Source: Phycisphaeraceae bacterium
Lineage (GTDB): Bacteria; Planctomycetota; Phycisphaerae; Phycisphaerales; UBA1924
Reading direction: 5' to 3'
Assembly (NCBI GenBank): GCA_019636615.1
Contig: JAHBXF010000002.1
Coordinates: 684,001 to 748,000, forward strand
Length of the DNA stretch: 64,000 nucleotides
Shown: one piece after another, positions 17,865 to 26,048 of the stretch
How the letters are laid out: each line of letters opens with the position of its first letter
Position numbering within the stretch: the stretch's first letter is position 1
The notes under the pieces: model-generated
Seen by the model: the letters and a program-made list of their open reading frames with translations, nothing else
Told to the model about the DNA's origin: nothing
The model's database searches: none
Made by a program: the position numbers and the translations under genes

Positions 17865-19253
17865 ATGGCCCACGCAACCTCCTCTGATCCCAACGTTTTC
17901 ATCCTCCCCGACCTTGGCGAGGGTGTTCACGAGGCCGAACTGATCAAGTGGCGCGTTCAAGTTGGCCAGGAGATCAAAGAACTCGACATCCTCGCCGAGA
18001 TGGAAACAGACAAGGCCGTGGTCGAAGTGCCCAGCCCCCGCGCCGGCGTGATCAAGCAACTCCACGGCAATGAGGGCGAGATCCTTCACGTCGGCAACGT
18101 GCTGGTTTCCTACGAAGGCGGCGCGGCTACTCCCCAAGCCACGCCCGCCCCGACACCCGCGAAGGCCAAGCACGAACCCAAACCCTCTGCGATCGACCTC
18201 GAAGAGCCGCCGGCAGAACGGGAAGACGCCGGCACCGTCGTTGGTTCACTCAGTTCCTCCCCCGCGGTCGCCCAGCCCGGCAAGGCCCTGGCTACCCCAG
18301 CGGTGCGACGGCTGGCCAAGGAACTCGGCATCAACATCGATGCTGTGCAGGGCACGGGCATCGGCGGCCGAGTGACCGAGAAAGACGTGCGAGCGACGGG
18401 CAAATCTGCGCCGGCCCCGAAGGCCCCCGCGGCGGCCAAGCCCGCCGGCCGTCCTCAGCCCCAGACGCCGGCAGCGCCCGAGATTGATTTTTCGGCCGCA
18501 ACGCGCTCACTGCCCCGCGCCGGCGGGGACGACACCACCCGGCTGCCGTTCCGCGGCGTGAGGCGCACAATCGCCAACCGCCTTCGCGAGAGCATGAACC
18601 AGGCGGTGCACTTCACGGTGATGGACGAAGCAGACGTGAGCGGGCTCGACGCGCTCCGCAAGCGGCTGGCCTCGGCGAGCGGCGAAAAGGTCTCGCTTCT
18701 TCCCTTCGTGGCCAGCGCGGTCTGCCGGGTGCTGGGCAACGAAAAGTTCCGAGCCTTGAACGCGACCGTAGACGAGAAGCCGGGCGACGCCGCGTATGAA
18801 GCCTCTATCGTTCAGCACCGCGGGGTGCACCTTGGCATCGCGACAGACACCGACAACGGCCTGATGGTGCCTGTGATCCCCGAAGCCGACCGACTCGGTG
18901 TGCTTCAGATCGGCAGGGCCATCACACAGGTCGCCGAGCAGGCCCGGGCCCGCACCATCTCCCGCGACCAACTCACCGGTTCAACATTCACCATCAGCAA
19001 TGTCGGCAGCCATGCCGGACGATTCGCGACGCCGGTGATCAACTACCCCGAGGTCGGCATTCTTGCCGTGGGCCGAGCGCGGGAAGGCATGGTCGTCAAC
19101 AAGGGCACATTCCGCGTTGGTCTGCTGCTGCCGCTGAGCCTGGCCTGCGACCACCGCGTGGTCGACGGGGCGACTGCCGCCCTGGCATTGGCCGAAATCG
19201 TGCGGCTGCTCCAAACCGAGGCAGAGAGCCTCATGAGCCCGGCCCGGGGTTGA
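17865..19253 (+). CDS. pdhC: Dihydrolipoamide acyltransferase (E2) of the first 2-oxo acid dehydrogenase
   Basis: A 463-residue E2. A single lipoyl domain (about 8-88) with lipoyl Lys K50 in EMETDKA, an Ala/Pro-rich linker, the peripheral E3-binding domain (ATPAVRRLAKELGI, about 144-180), a second linker and the catalytic domain ending with the HxxxDG motif DHRVVDG. The start ATG 17865 has an AGAGG/AAGAGA site. It receives the acyl group from E1 and transfers it to CoA. No E3 (dihydrolipoamide dehydrogenase) gene follows, so E3 must come from elsewhere. Confidence 0.93.
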   Translation: MAHATSSDPNVFILPDLGEGVHEAELIKWRVQVGQEIKELDILAEMETDKAVVEVPSPRAGVIKQLHGNEGEILHVGNVLVSYEGGAATPQATPAPTPAKAKHEPKPSAIDLEEPPAEREDAGTVVGSLSSSPAVAQPGKALATPAVRRLAKELGINIDAVQGTGIGGRVTEKDVRATGKSAPAPKAPAAAKPAGRPQPQTPAAPEIDFSAATRSLPRAGGDDTTRLPFRGVRRTIANRLRESMNQAVHFTVMDEADVSGLDALRKRLASASGEKVSLLPFVASAVCRVLGNEKFRALNATVDEKPGDAAYEASIVQHRGVHLGIATDTDNGLMVPVIPEADRLGVLQIGRAITQVAEQARARTISRDQLTGSTFTISNVGSHAGRFATPVINYPEVGILAVGRAREGMVVNKGTFRVGLLLPLSLACDHRVVDGATAALALAEIVRLLQTEAESLMSPARG

Positions 19254-19308
19254 TGCCCCGATCCGTCACCCAGTCTTGACGACTCCATGACACTCGCGGG
19301 AGGGGGCG

Positions 19309-20496
19309 ATGCTGCAACCCAAAGGGCAGGAACTCGCGAGGGTCGTCCTTTGGGGTTCGTTGCTGGCCTGTTCGTGGACGTGGTGCATCGGCATGTACCT
19401 GCCGGTGCTGCTGATCCGTGACTACGGCCCGCTTTCCTACCTGCTCTTCATCCTGCCCAATGTCATCGGCGCGAGTTTCATGGGCATCAGGCTGTTCAAG
19501 GATGGCGCGAGCGCCGCGTACGTGAGCGCCCACCACACCGCCTGCCGCGCGTTTTCTGTGGTCACCATGGGTTTTCAAGTCTTCTTCGCCCTGTGGCTGC
19601 TCAATACCTATGGCGGAACGATCGCGGAGCGCGTGGGGGGCTTTGCGCTCTTCCTTGCGCCGTACATGCTGATGAACCCCTCGCGAGCGAACGTGGCGCT
19701 CACGGCCGGGGCCGCCGTGGTTTTCTACTCGATCGCCACAACCCTCTTCGCCACATCGCTGGGTGCTACCCCCCCCCCGCCACACTCAAGGGTGGCCTTC
19801 GATGCTGCGGGCCTGTCGGGCCTTGGGTTGGTCTGCGCCCTTGGGTTTCTGGCGTGTCCGCAACTTGATCTCACCTTCCATGCGGTGCGTCAACGGCTCG
19901 CGGGCGCACCGGGCAACGCGGCGTTTGCGATCGGCCTCGGGGCCATTTTCCCGCTTCTTGTTCTGGCGACGTTCTTTTATGCCCCCGCGATTCTGCATCA
20001 CCCTTCCGGCCAGTCAGCCATGCCCGGGCTTGCACCAAAGTTCGTCCTGGCTCACATGCTCTTGCAACTGGGCCTCACCACCGGCCTGCACGCGTGGGCG
20101 CTGCGCCGCGAGGCGAGCGTCAGGGGAGAAGTGCTCGTCACCGCTGCCTTGGCCCTTGGCGCGGTGCTGTGGGTGATTCCGATGCCCTTCTATGCCAGGC
20201 TCAGCGGCGAGGAACTCGTGTACCGGGGTGTGATGGTTTTCTATGGCCTGATCTTCCCCGCGTACATCCTCACCTGCGCTCGGCCGTTGACCCAGCAACA
20301 GCACGCCCCCGGCAGACGCTCCCTGCTTCTGTGCGGGCTGGCCGTCGTCGCGGCGGCGCCGTTTTTCTGGCTGGGTTTCATCGAACGCCGTTCCGGGTGG
20401 CTCATCGTCGGTGTGGGCATCGTTGCCGCCGCGGGCGCCGCCGCAGGCCGTTGGAAGCCCGCGATGCCCGACGCCCGTCCGGGCCTCTCGCTGTGA
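19309..20496 (+). CDS. Multi-pass membrane protein, unknown function
   Basis: A 395-residue, strongly hydrophobic protein with about ten to eleven membrane segments from residue 12 onward. The motif IGASFMGIRLFKDG and the block CPQLDLTFHAVRQRL between helices hint at an APC/LeuT-type transporter fold, but this is not firm. It starts 56 bases after the E2 stop on the same strand and may share its transcript, which would suit uptake of a substrate, but that is inference. A run of ten C bases (19769-19778) lies in frame inside the gene. Confidence 0.6.
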   Translation: MLQPKGQELARVVLWGSLLACSWTWCIGMYLPVLLIRDYGPLSYLLFILPNVIGASFMGIRLFKDGASAAYVSAHHTACRAFSVVTMGFQVFFALWLLNTYGGTIAERVGGFALFLAPYMLMNPSRANVALTAGAAVVFYSIATTLFATSLGATPPPPHSRVAFDAAGLSGLGLVCALGFLACPQLDLTFHAVRQRLAGAPGNAAFAIGLGAIFPLLVLATFFYAPAILHHPSGQSAMPGLAPKFVLAHMLLQLGLTTGLHAWALRREASVRGEVLVTAALALGAVLWVIPMPFYARLSGEELVYRGVMVFYGLIFPAYILTCARPLTQQQHAPGRRSLLLCGLAVVAAAPFFWLGFIERRSGWLIVGVGIVAAAGAAAGRWKPAMPDARPGLSL

Positions 20497-20660
20497 ATTC
20501 CGCGGCGGCGTGCGAAGGCGCGTTGAACCTGCAACAATCAACGCTTGGGCGCAGGGCGTGGCGTGAGCCACGAAATGCCCGGCAGATCGTGCGGAGGTCG
20601 GCTCATGGATGAGTCGCAACTTGTCACCAATACGAGCCTTCGGGGCCGATAGAACACGGA

Positions 20661-23588
20661 ATGTTCGCCATGTCCAGGAAAGCAAAGTCTGCCCGTGACG
20701 GGCGCTCCGGCCGGGTGCTGCGAATCGCCGGGCTCACGCTGTTGATCGCGGTGTGGGCCTTTGTGCTCGCCAGCATGGTGGGCTTCCACGCCTCAGACCC
20801 GCCGTCGCACCTTGTCTGGCCGGCCAACAGCCCCGTGCTGAACTGGTGCGGCACGCTCGGCGCCGCCGTGGCCTATCACACCTTCAAACTCTTCGGCTAT
20901 TCGGCGTGGGTGCTGGCGGTCTGCATCACCATGGGCCTGTTCTCCGCGGCGGTGGGCCGCAGCGTGCAGCACGCGCTGGTTCGGCTGGTGGGCGCCGTCA
21001 TGCTCGCCGGAGGGTTGGCCGGCCTGAACGCGCTGCTGATTCCCTCCTTCTCGCCGATGATCGATCTGGCGGGCGGGACCGTAGGGACCGTAGCCGTCGC
21101 TGAACTCATCGAACGATTCGGCTCGGTTGGCACGGCCCTCACCCTGGCCGTGATCGCCCTGGTCGGCGCTGTCGTCGCCATGGACGAATGGGTCATCGCC
21201 TTCTTCGGCTGGACCATCCGCGTGACGCGCGACCACGGCGTGCCCGCGGCCAAGGTCGCGGGTGCCGCAGCCGGAGACGCGGCCACGCAGGTGGGCAGCA
21301 GCGTTGCCACGGCGGGCGCGGGTGTTCTGAGCCGCGCCTGGAAAGGGCTGCTGGCCTTTGTCGCACCTTCACGGCGCAAACCCATACGGCTGACCGACGT
21401 GGACGACGAAGAACTCTCCCCCGCCAAGACCCGCCGGCGTGCGAAGGAAAAGGCGGCCAAACTCGCCTCGGCGCCCGGGGCCGAAATCCCAGACCCCGAT
21501 GCGCCCACCCGGGATGGCGTCGCGGACGACTCGAACGACCCGGCCGAAGCGGAGGATGCCCAGGGCGTCGAGGTGAAGCCAACCCGCCAGAAAGGCAAGC
21601 CTGCGAAGGCTGGCTCACAGCCCGCGCCGACCGCTGAGGAGCCACAGGAGGAAAGCGAAGAAGAGGACATCCCCGGGGCGCCGCAGGTCTTCGACAGCGA
21701 CGCGCTGCGAGAGAAGATGTCCAAACTCCCCATCATCTTCGGCCAGCAGAACAAGCGTGTCGCCACCGAGGCCGACCTGGCGGCGATGCAGACGCTCGGC
21801 GAGACCGTTGGGGATGAACCCGAGAAACCCTACAAGTTCCCGCCGCTCGACCTGCTCGAACCGCCGGAAGAGAACTTCTCGGCGACCCTGCAGGCCCACG
21901 TTGAAGAACAGGGTGCCTCGCTCATGGCCTCGCTCAACGAGTACCGCATCGACGGCAAAGTGGTTGATGCCGAGAGCGGACCCGCCGTGACCATGTACAA
22001 CATCAAGTTGGCGCCGGGCACCAAGGTGGCGCAACTCTCCGCCGTGCAGAGCGACATCGCCCGCTCGCTCAAGGCCGTGAACATCCGCATCGTGGCGAAC
22101 ACGGCCGGGCGAGACACCATCGGGGTGGAGGTTCCCAACCAGACGCGCGAGAAGGTTCGCCTCAAGGAACTCATGGGGCACACCGAGATCTACACCAAGA
22201 TGAAACTGCCGATGTTCCTGGGCAAGGACGCCGGCGGCCAGCCGCTCATTCACGACCTGGCCAAAATGCCCCACATGCTCATCGCGGGCACAACCGGCAG
22301 CGGCAAGAGCGTGTGCATGAACACCATCATCATGGGGTTCCTCTACACCAAGCACCCCAGCGAACTCAAACTCGTGCTTGTCGACCCCAAGATGGTCGAG
22401 ATGTCCCAGTTCAAGGACATCCCCCACCTCATGTGCCCCGTGGTGACGGAGATGCCCCGCGCCGCGGCCATTCTCGAATGGGCCTGCAACAAGATGGAAG
22501 AACGCTACGCCACCCTGCAAGAGGCGGGCTGTCGTGACATCGCCAGTTACAACGAACTCACCTGGGAAGAACTCAAGGATCGCCTGAACCCCGGCACGCC
22601 CGAGGAAGAAGCCCGCATCCCCCGGAAACTTCCCTACATCGTCATCGTCATCGATGAACTCGCCGACCTCATCATGACCAACCGTGAGGTCGAGGGCTCG
22701 ATCATCCGCATCGCCCAGAAGGCACGCGCCGTGGGCATCCACCTGATCCTCGCCACCCAGCGCCCGCAGCGCGAGGTGGTCACCGGGTTGATCAAGGCCA
22801 ACATGCCCGCTCGCCTCACCTTCAAGGTCGCCAGCGGCATGGACAGCCGCATCGTGCTCGACCAGAAGGGCGGCGAACTGCTGCTCGGCCAGGGCGACAT
22901 GCTCTTCCTCACCCCGTCCTCATCGCAGATCGTGCGTTCGCAGGGCACGCTGGTGGACGACCGTGAGATCCGTCGCGTGGTGAAGTTCATGCGTGAGGTC
23001 GCCGCGCCCAGTTTCGAGCGCAGCCTCATGCAACTGCGCAGCAACGACTCGGACGAGCAGCGGCTTGCCGACAGCCTCAACAACTCATCAGCCTCGCTCG
23101 AAGCCGCCAAAGAAGACCCCCTCTTCAACCGGGCCGTGGAGATCGTGCTGGAGACCAAGCGTGGCAGCGTCTCGCTGCTGCAGCGCCGCCTGGCCATCGG
23201 CTATACCCGCGCCAGCAGGCTCATCGACCTCATGGGGATCGCCGGCATCATCTCCGATCACAAGGGCTCGGTGGCTCGAGACGTGCTCATCACGCTTGAC
23301 GAGTGGCAGGCGATGCTCCAGATCATGCACGAACAGGCCAAGGCTCAGGGCATCGAACTGCCCAACGCCGACGGCCCATCCCCGGAGCAGATCTCGCTCT
23401 TTCAAGCCGAGACCGCCGCGGCAGAGGCCGAAACAACCGACGAGAACGACTCTGACGACGATTCGCAGGAGCCTGATGAAGAGGATGACAGCGATGGCCC
23501 GGCGGCCGAGGACGAGCCCGAGGATGATTCCGATGACCCGCCTTTCATCGCCACGCCGACGCAACCTCGCCGCACACCGCACGCTTGA
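20661..23588 (+). CDS. ftsK: DNA translocase FtsK
   Basis: A 975-residue protein. Four N-terminal membrane helices within about residues 18-180 anchor it to the division septum; an Ala/Glu/Asp-rich linker of about 200 residues follows. The motor has Walker A GTTGSGKSV (about 543-551), Walker B IVIVIDELAD and ATQRPQREVVTGLIKANMPAR. The winged-helix gamma domain (RGSVSLLQRRLAIGYTRASR) is at about 829-890. Unusually, about 85 further residues follow, with a strongly acidic tail (EDDSDGPAAEDEPEDDSDD). It pumps chromosomal DNA during segregation. ATG at 20670 is an alternative start. Confidence 0.95.
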   Translation: MFAMSRKAKSARDGRSGRVLRIAGLTLLIAVWAFVLASMVGFHASDPPSHLVWPANSPVLNWCGTLGAAVAYHTFKLFGYSAWVLAVCITMGLFSAAVGRSVQHALVRLVGAVMLAGGLAGLNALLIPSFSPMIDLAGGTVGTVAVAELIERFGSVGTALTLAVIALVGAVVAMDEWVIAFFGWTIRVTRDHGVPAAKVAGAAAGDAATQVGSSVATAGAGVLSRAWKGLLAFVAPSRRKPIRLTDVDDEELSPAKTRRRAKEKAAKLASAPGAEIPDPDAPTRDGVADDSNDPAEAEDAQGVEVKPTRQKGKPAKAGSQPAPTAEEPQEESEEEDIPGAPQVFDSDALREKMSKLPIIFGQQNKRVATEADLAAMQTLGETVGDEPEKPYKFPPLDLLEPPEENFSATLQAHVEEQGASLMASLNEYRIDGKVVDAESGPAVTMYNIKLAPGTKVAQLSAVQSDIARSLKAVNIRIVANTAGRDTIGVEVPNQTREKVRLKELMGHTEIYTKMKLPMFLGKDAGGQPLIHDLAKMPHMLIAGTTGSGKSVCMNTIIMGFLYTKHPSELKLVLVDPKMVEMSQFKDIPHLMCPVVTEMPRAAAILEWACNKMEERYATLQEAGCRDIASYNELTWEELKDRLNPGTPEEEARIPRKLPYIVIVIDELADLIMTNREVEGSIIRIAQKARAVGIHLILATQRPQREVVTGLIKANMPARLTFKVASGMDSRIVLDQKGGELLLGQGDMLFLTPSSSQIVRSQGTLVDDREIRRVVKFMREVAAPSFERSLMQLRSNDSDEQRLADSLNNSSASLEAAKEDPLFNRAVEIVLETKRGSVSLLQRRLAIGYTRASRLIDLMGIAGIISDHKGSVARDVLITLDEWQAMLQIMHEQAKAQGIELPNADGPSPEQISLFQAETAAAEAETTDENDSDDDSQEPDEEDDSDGPAAEDEPEDDSDDPPFIATPTQPRRTPHA

Positions 23589-23597
23589 AAGTTGGTT

Positions 23598-24602
23598 TCA
23601 TTCCCGGTCGATGGCGCCGTGGGCCTGCCGCCTCAGCAGGTAGATGAACACCGGCGCACCGGCCACGGCGGTGAGCACCCCGATTGGCAACCGGCCGCTG
23701 GGCAGGTTGATGGCTCGCACGAAAGCATCTGCCCCAACGATGATGGCGGCACCCAGCAATGCCGACGCCGGCGTCACCCACCGATGATGAGGCCCAACCA
23801 ACGCCCTCGCCGCGTGAGGGCACATGAGCCCCACAAACGCGATCGGCCCCGCCAGCACCACAGCCCCGGCGGTCAGTAGCCCCGCGCCGATGAACAGCGC
23901 CCGCTGCACCACCGCAACATTCACTCCCACGCTCGCTGCCTCATCTTCTGAAAGCGTCACTGCGTCGAGCGTGTCGCCCCGCAGGCATCCGATGGCCGCG
24001 CCACAGGCGACGATGACCGCCGCGATGCCCAGTTCCATCGCCGACACGTCCTCCCGGAGCGATCCGAGCAGCGCCCGCTCCGCCGCGGCCGCCAGTTGAA
24101 TGGGCATCAACTGCCGCAGGAGCATCGTGCCCGCGGCACAGATCATGCCCACCGCTACCCCCGTGAGCACCAGAAGCACAGGATCGAGCATTCCTCTGCG
24201 GCGGGCGAGCGAATACGTGAGCGCCAGGGCGGCCGAGGCCCCCAGCGCGGCCGCGCCGGTGCAGAACCCCGCGGCCCACAACCCCCCGGCCCCAAGGCCC
24301 GCCGCGCCCGCATAGATCGACGCGGTCACGGCTAAACCCGCCCCTGAGGCCAGCCCGAGCAGGTCGGGCGAGGCCAGCGGGTTGCGCACCAGCACCTGCA
24401 GGAAGACCCCACCCACCGCCAACGATGCGCCGACAACCGCGCCGCTCATGATCCGCGTGAGACGGATCGAGCGGATGGCCCCGTCAGAGAGCGCCTCGAC
24501 CCCGCCGACCACGAATCTCGCAACCACCACCACCGCAACCAGCCCTGTCAGGGCGAGCAAGGCCCAAACGGCCCGGGTAGGGGTTGACGCGGATTCTGCC
24601 AT
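23598..24602 (-). CDS. FecCD-family (BtuC-like) ABC transporter permease
   Basis: A 334-residue permease with about nine to ten membrane helices. Family blocks are RLTRIMSGAVVGASLAVGG, NPLASPDLLGLASGAGL, LSEDEAASVGVNV, VVLAGPIAFVGLMCPHAAR and LPIGVLTAVAGAPVFIYLL. The family imports ferric siderophores, haem or cobalamin together with an ATPase and a binding protein, neither of which is encoded next to it. It is convergent with ftsK (nine-base gap) and divergent from atpC. The start ATG 24602 lacks a clear ribosome site. Confidence 0.88.
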   Translation of the reverse strand: MAESASTPTRAVWALLALTGLVAVVVVARFVVGGVEALSDGAIRSIRLTRIMSGAVVGASLAVGGVFLQVLVRNPLASPDLLGLASGAGLAVTASIYAGAAGLGAGGLWAAGFCTGAAALGASAALALTYSLARRRGMLDPVLLVLTGVAVGMICAAGTMLLRQLMPIQLAAAAERALLGSLREDVSAMELGIAAVIVACGAAIGCLRGDTLDAVTLSEDEAASVGVNVAVVQRALFIGAGLLTAGAVVLAGPIAFVGLMCPHAARALVGPHHRWVTPASALLGAAIIVGADAFVRAINLPSGRLPIGVLTAVAGAPVFIYLLRRQAHGAIDRE

Positions 24603-24731
24603 GGTGTGGGGCCAGCGTAGTAGCCCGATATGGTTGATTCTGCGCGGCACTGGGAGGGAGTTTCCGCCGTTCGCGATATGTACGCGCCTACGCTTGATTC
24701 CCGCCAGCGAGAGGGCCTTACTGGCGGTTGA

Positions 24732-25160
24732 ATGGAGCATGATCCCTTGGCGAAGAACTCATTCCGCTGCAAACTGGTGACCCCTTCTGCCGCGCTGGTA
24801 GACGGCGCGGTGACGTACGCCTCGGTGCCCGCGTGGGACGGCCTGATGGGCTTCCTTCCCGACCGCGCTCCGTTTATGGGCAAACTGGGAATCGGCGAAC
24901 TTCGGCTGGACATGGCGGACACCGAAAAAGGCGAAGGCGGCAGCCGGTCGTTCCTGGTTGACGGTGGGTTTGTCCGCATGTCCGGCGACGTGCTCACCAT
25001 CCTCGCGGAGCGTGCAATCCCCGGTGAGCAGATCACCCCGACAGACGCTCAGGCCGAAGCCGCGCTTGCTGCACAAGAGAAGGACGCCGGCAAGCGTGCG
25101 GCGGCCAACGCCCGTGCCGCGGCCATGCAGCGCATGGCTCGCACGCGCACCGCGATCTGA
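24732..25160 (+). CDS. atpC: ATP synthase F1 epsilon subunit
   Basis: A 142-residue subunit: N-terminal beta-sandwich (FRCKLVTPSAALVDGAVTYASVPAWDGLMGFLPDRAPFMG pattern in pieces, VDGGFVRMSGDVLTILAE) and a C-terminal helical hairpin rich in Ala/Arg. It regulates and couples the rotary motor. Normally atpC closes an operon after atpD; here it stands alone between a divergent permease and a candidate RNA, so the rest of the enzyme is encoded elsewhere. TTG at 24747 is a possible alternative start. Confidence 0.9.
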   Translation: MEHDPLAKNSFRCKLVTPSAALVDGAVTYASVPAWDGLMGFLPDRAPFMGKLGIGELRLDMADTEKGEGGSRSFLVDGGFVRMSGDVLTILAERAIPGEQITPTDAQAEAALAAQEKDAGKRAAANARAAAMQRMARTRTAI

Positions 25161-25222
25161 TTTCCCATCCACCGGCACCGCCGCTGCGGATCGGCCCCTG
25201 GGGCCGCGGGTGTCGCGTGGGC

Positions 25223-25249
25223 TTGTCACAGAGCGAGACGTGCTTTAAT
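25223..25249 (+). promoter_or_regulatory. Promoter candidate for the 25.25-25.49 kb RNA
   Basis: TTGTCA (25223-25228) and TTTAAT (25244-25249), each five of six matches to the sigma-70 consensus, with a short 15-base spacer. It lies about 60 bases after the atpC stop, so the downstream structured region could be transcribed on its own. Confidence 0.4.
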
Positions 25250-25255
25250 CGGCGT

Positions 25256-25490
25256 GCCGAGACTCCCGCAAGGGGTTTTGTCCTCCATCGATCGAGTTTT
25301 TTCCCACCGAAACTTGCCGCGATGTCGCATGGAGTGGGGTGGCAAAGACATACTGGATTGAGCCTGATACTTCGGACTCAGGTGATCCAGCGCGAGGATT
25401 CGCGAGGCGGGCCGGAGGAGACCCGCTTCGCGCATTCTCTCTCTGTGTGAGTGCCCGGGGTGCGAAACCACCCGGGCACTTCTTTCGTTG
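25256..25490 (+). ncRNA. Candidate structured non-coding RNA
   Basis: About 230 bases without a credible gene but with stacked structure. CCC-GCAA-GGG at 25265-25274 is a GNRA-capped hairpin. TTGCC (25314-25318) pairs with GGCAA (25341-25345). CTGGAT (25353-25358) pairs with ATCCAG (25385-25390), enclosing CCTGA/TCAGG (25363-25367, 25378-25382) with a C(UUCG)G loop at 25370-25375. CGCGA (25391-25395) pairs with TCGCG (25428-25432), enclosing GCGGG/CCCGC (25407-25411, 25422-25426) whose loop shows GGAGGAG. It ends in a strong terminator. It may be an independent RNA or a long atpC 3' region; it does not match SRP RNA, tmRNA or RNase P signatures I know. Confidence 0.5.
25450..25487 (+). terminator. 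Rho-independent terminator
   Basis: AGTGCCCGGG (25450-25459) pairs perfectly with CCCGGGCACT (25471-25480), an 11-base loop between them, followed by TCTTTC. The T-rich side is on the plus strand, so it ends the atpC/RNA transcript and protects the convergent CYTH gene. Confidence 0.8.
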
Positions 25491-25520
25491 AAGTGCGCCC
25501 CGGCGGCCCGCGGACATGCT

Positions 25521-26048
25521 TCAGCGTGCCTCGTTCGCCCGTTCGATTTCGGCCCAGAGCAGGTCGGCATAACCACAGTCGATAGCCTCGCCCAGGACGG
25601 GGCCGAACTCGGCCCGCAACTTCGCCAGCTCGGCGTGCCCCTGGGCCTCGGTGTGCGTGCGTGTGACGGGGAACTCAAACTCGATGAAGGTTCCCAGGTT
25701 TTCGACGACATCCAGATGGATACGGGTGTTGCCCAGCAGAAACAACTCTCGCTTCTTCTTCACGCGCACCCATTCCGGGAGTGACGCCTGCCCGAACTTG
25801 GCCAACGCGCTTCCCTCGTCATATATCGAGAAATCACTGCGCTTGGGCGCGGACTGATGGGGCCGCTCGTAGAAGATGAACTCCGTGGGTTCGCCGCGGG
25901 TCTCTCGTTTTTTCAACTTGCCGGCCGCCACGCGGTAGTAGGTGTCGGTCTGCTCCAGGAGCCCCACCCGGCCGGCCCCGAGTTTTCGGCACACCTCGCG
26001 CGCGATGGGCAGGTCACGCAGTTCTGATTTGTACTCGATGTTCTTCAT
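25521..26048 (-). CDS. CYTH domain protein (class IV adenylate cyclase / triphosphatase-like)
   Basis: A 175-residue protein with the CYTH tunnel pattern: NIEYKSEL at the N terminus (variant of ExExK), TDTYYRVAAGKLKKRE, FIFYERP, RVKKKRELFLLGNTRIHLDVVENLGTFIEFE in strands. Basic and acidic residues line the tunnel that binds triphosphates and metal. Enzymes of this family make cAMP or hydrolyse thiamine triphosphate or polyphosphate; the substrate cannot be told here. The start overlaps the stop of the upstream acyltransferase gene by four bases. Confidence 0.8.
   Translation of the reverse strand: MKNIEYKSELRDLPIAREVCRKLGAGRVGLLEQTDTYYRVAAGKLKKRETRGEPTEFIFYERPHQSAPKRSDFSIYDEGSALAKFGQASLPEWVRVKKKRELFLLGNTRIHLDVVENLGTFIEFEFPVTRTHTEAQGHAELAKLRAEFGPVLGEAIDCGYADLLWAEIERANEAR

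Noticed and set aside
25391-25433. SRP (4.5S) RNA
   Set aside because: The loop CCGGAGGAGA loosely resembles helix 8, but the conserved AGGTC-GGAA-GGAAGCAG arrangement is absent.
25217-25450. 77-codon open frame inside the RNA candidate
   Set aside because: It has a GTG start with no ribosome site, an unlikely composition, and it crosses the promoter candidate and all the stems.
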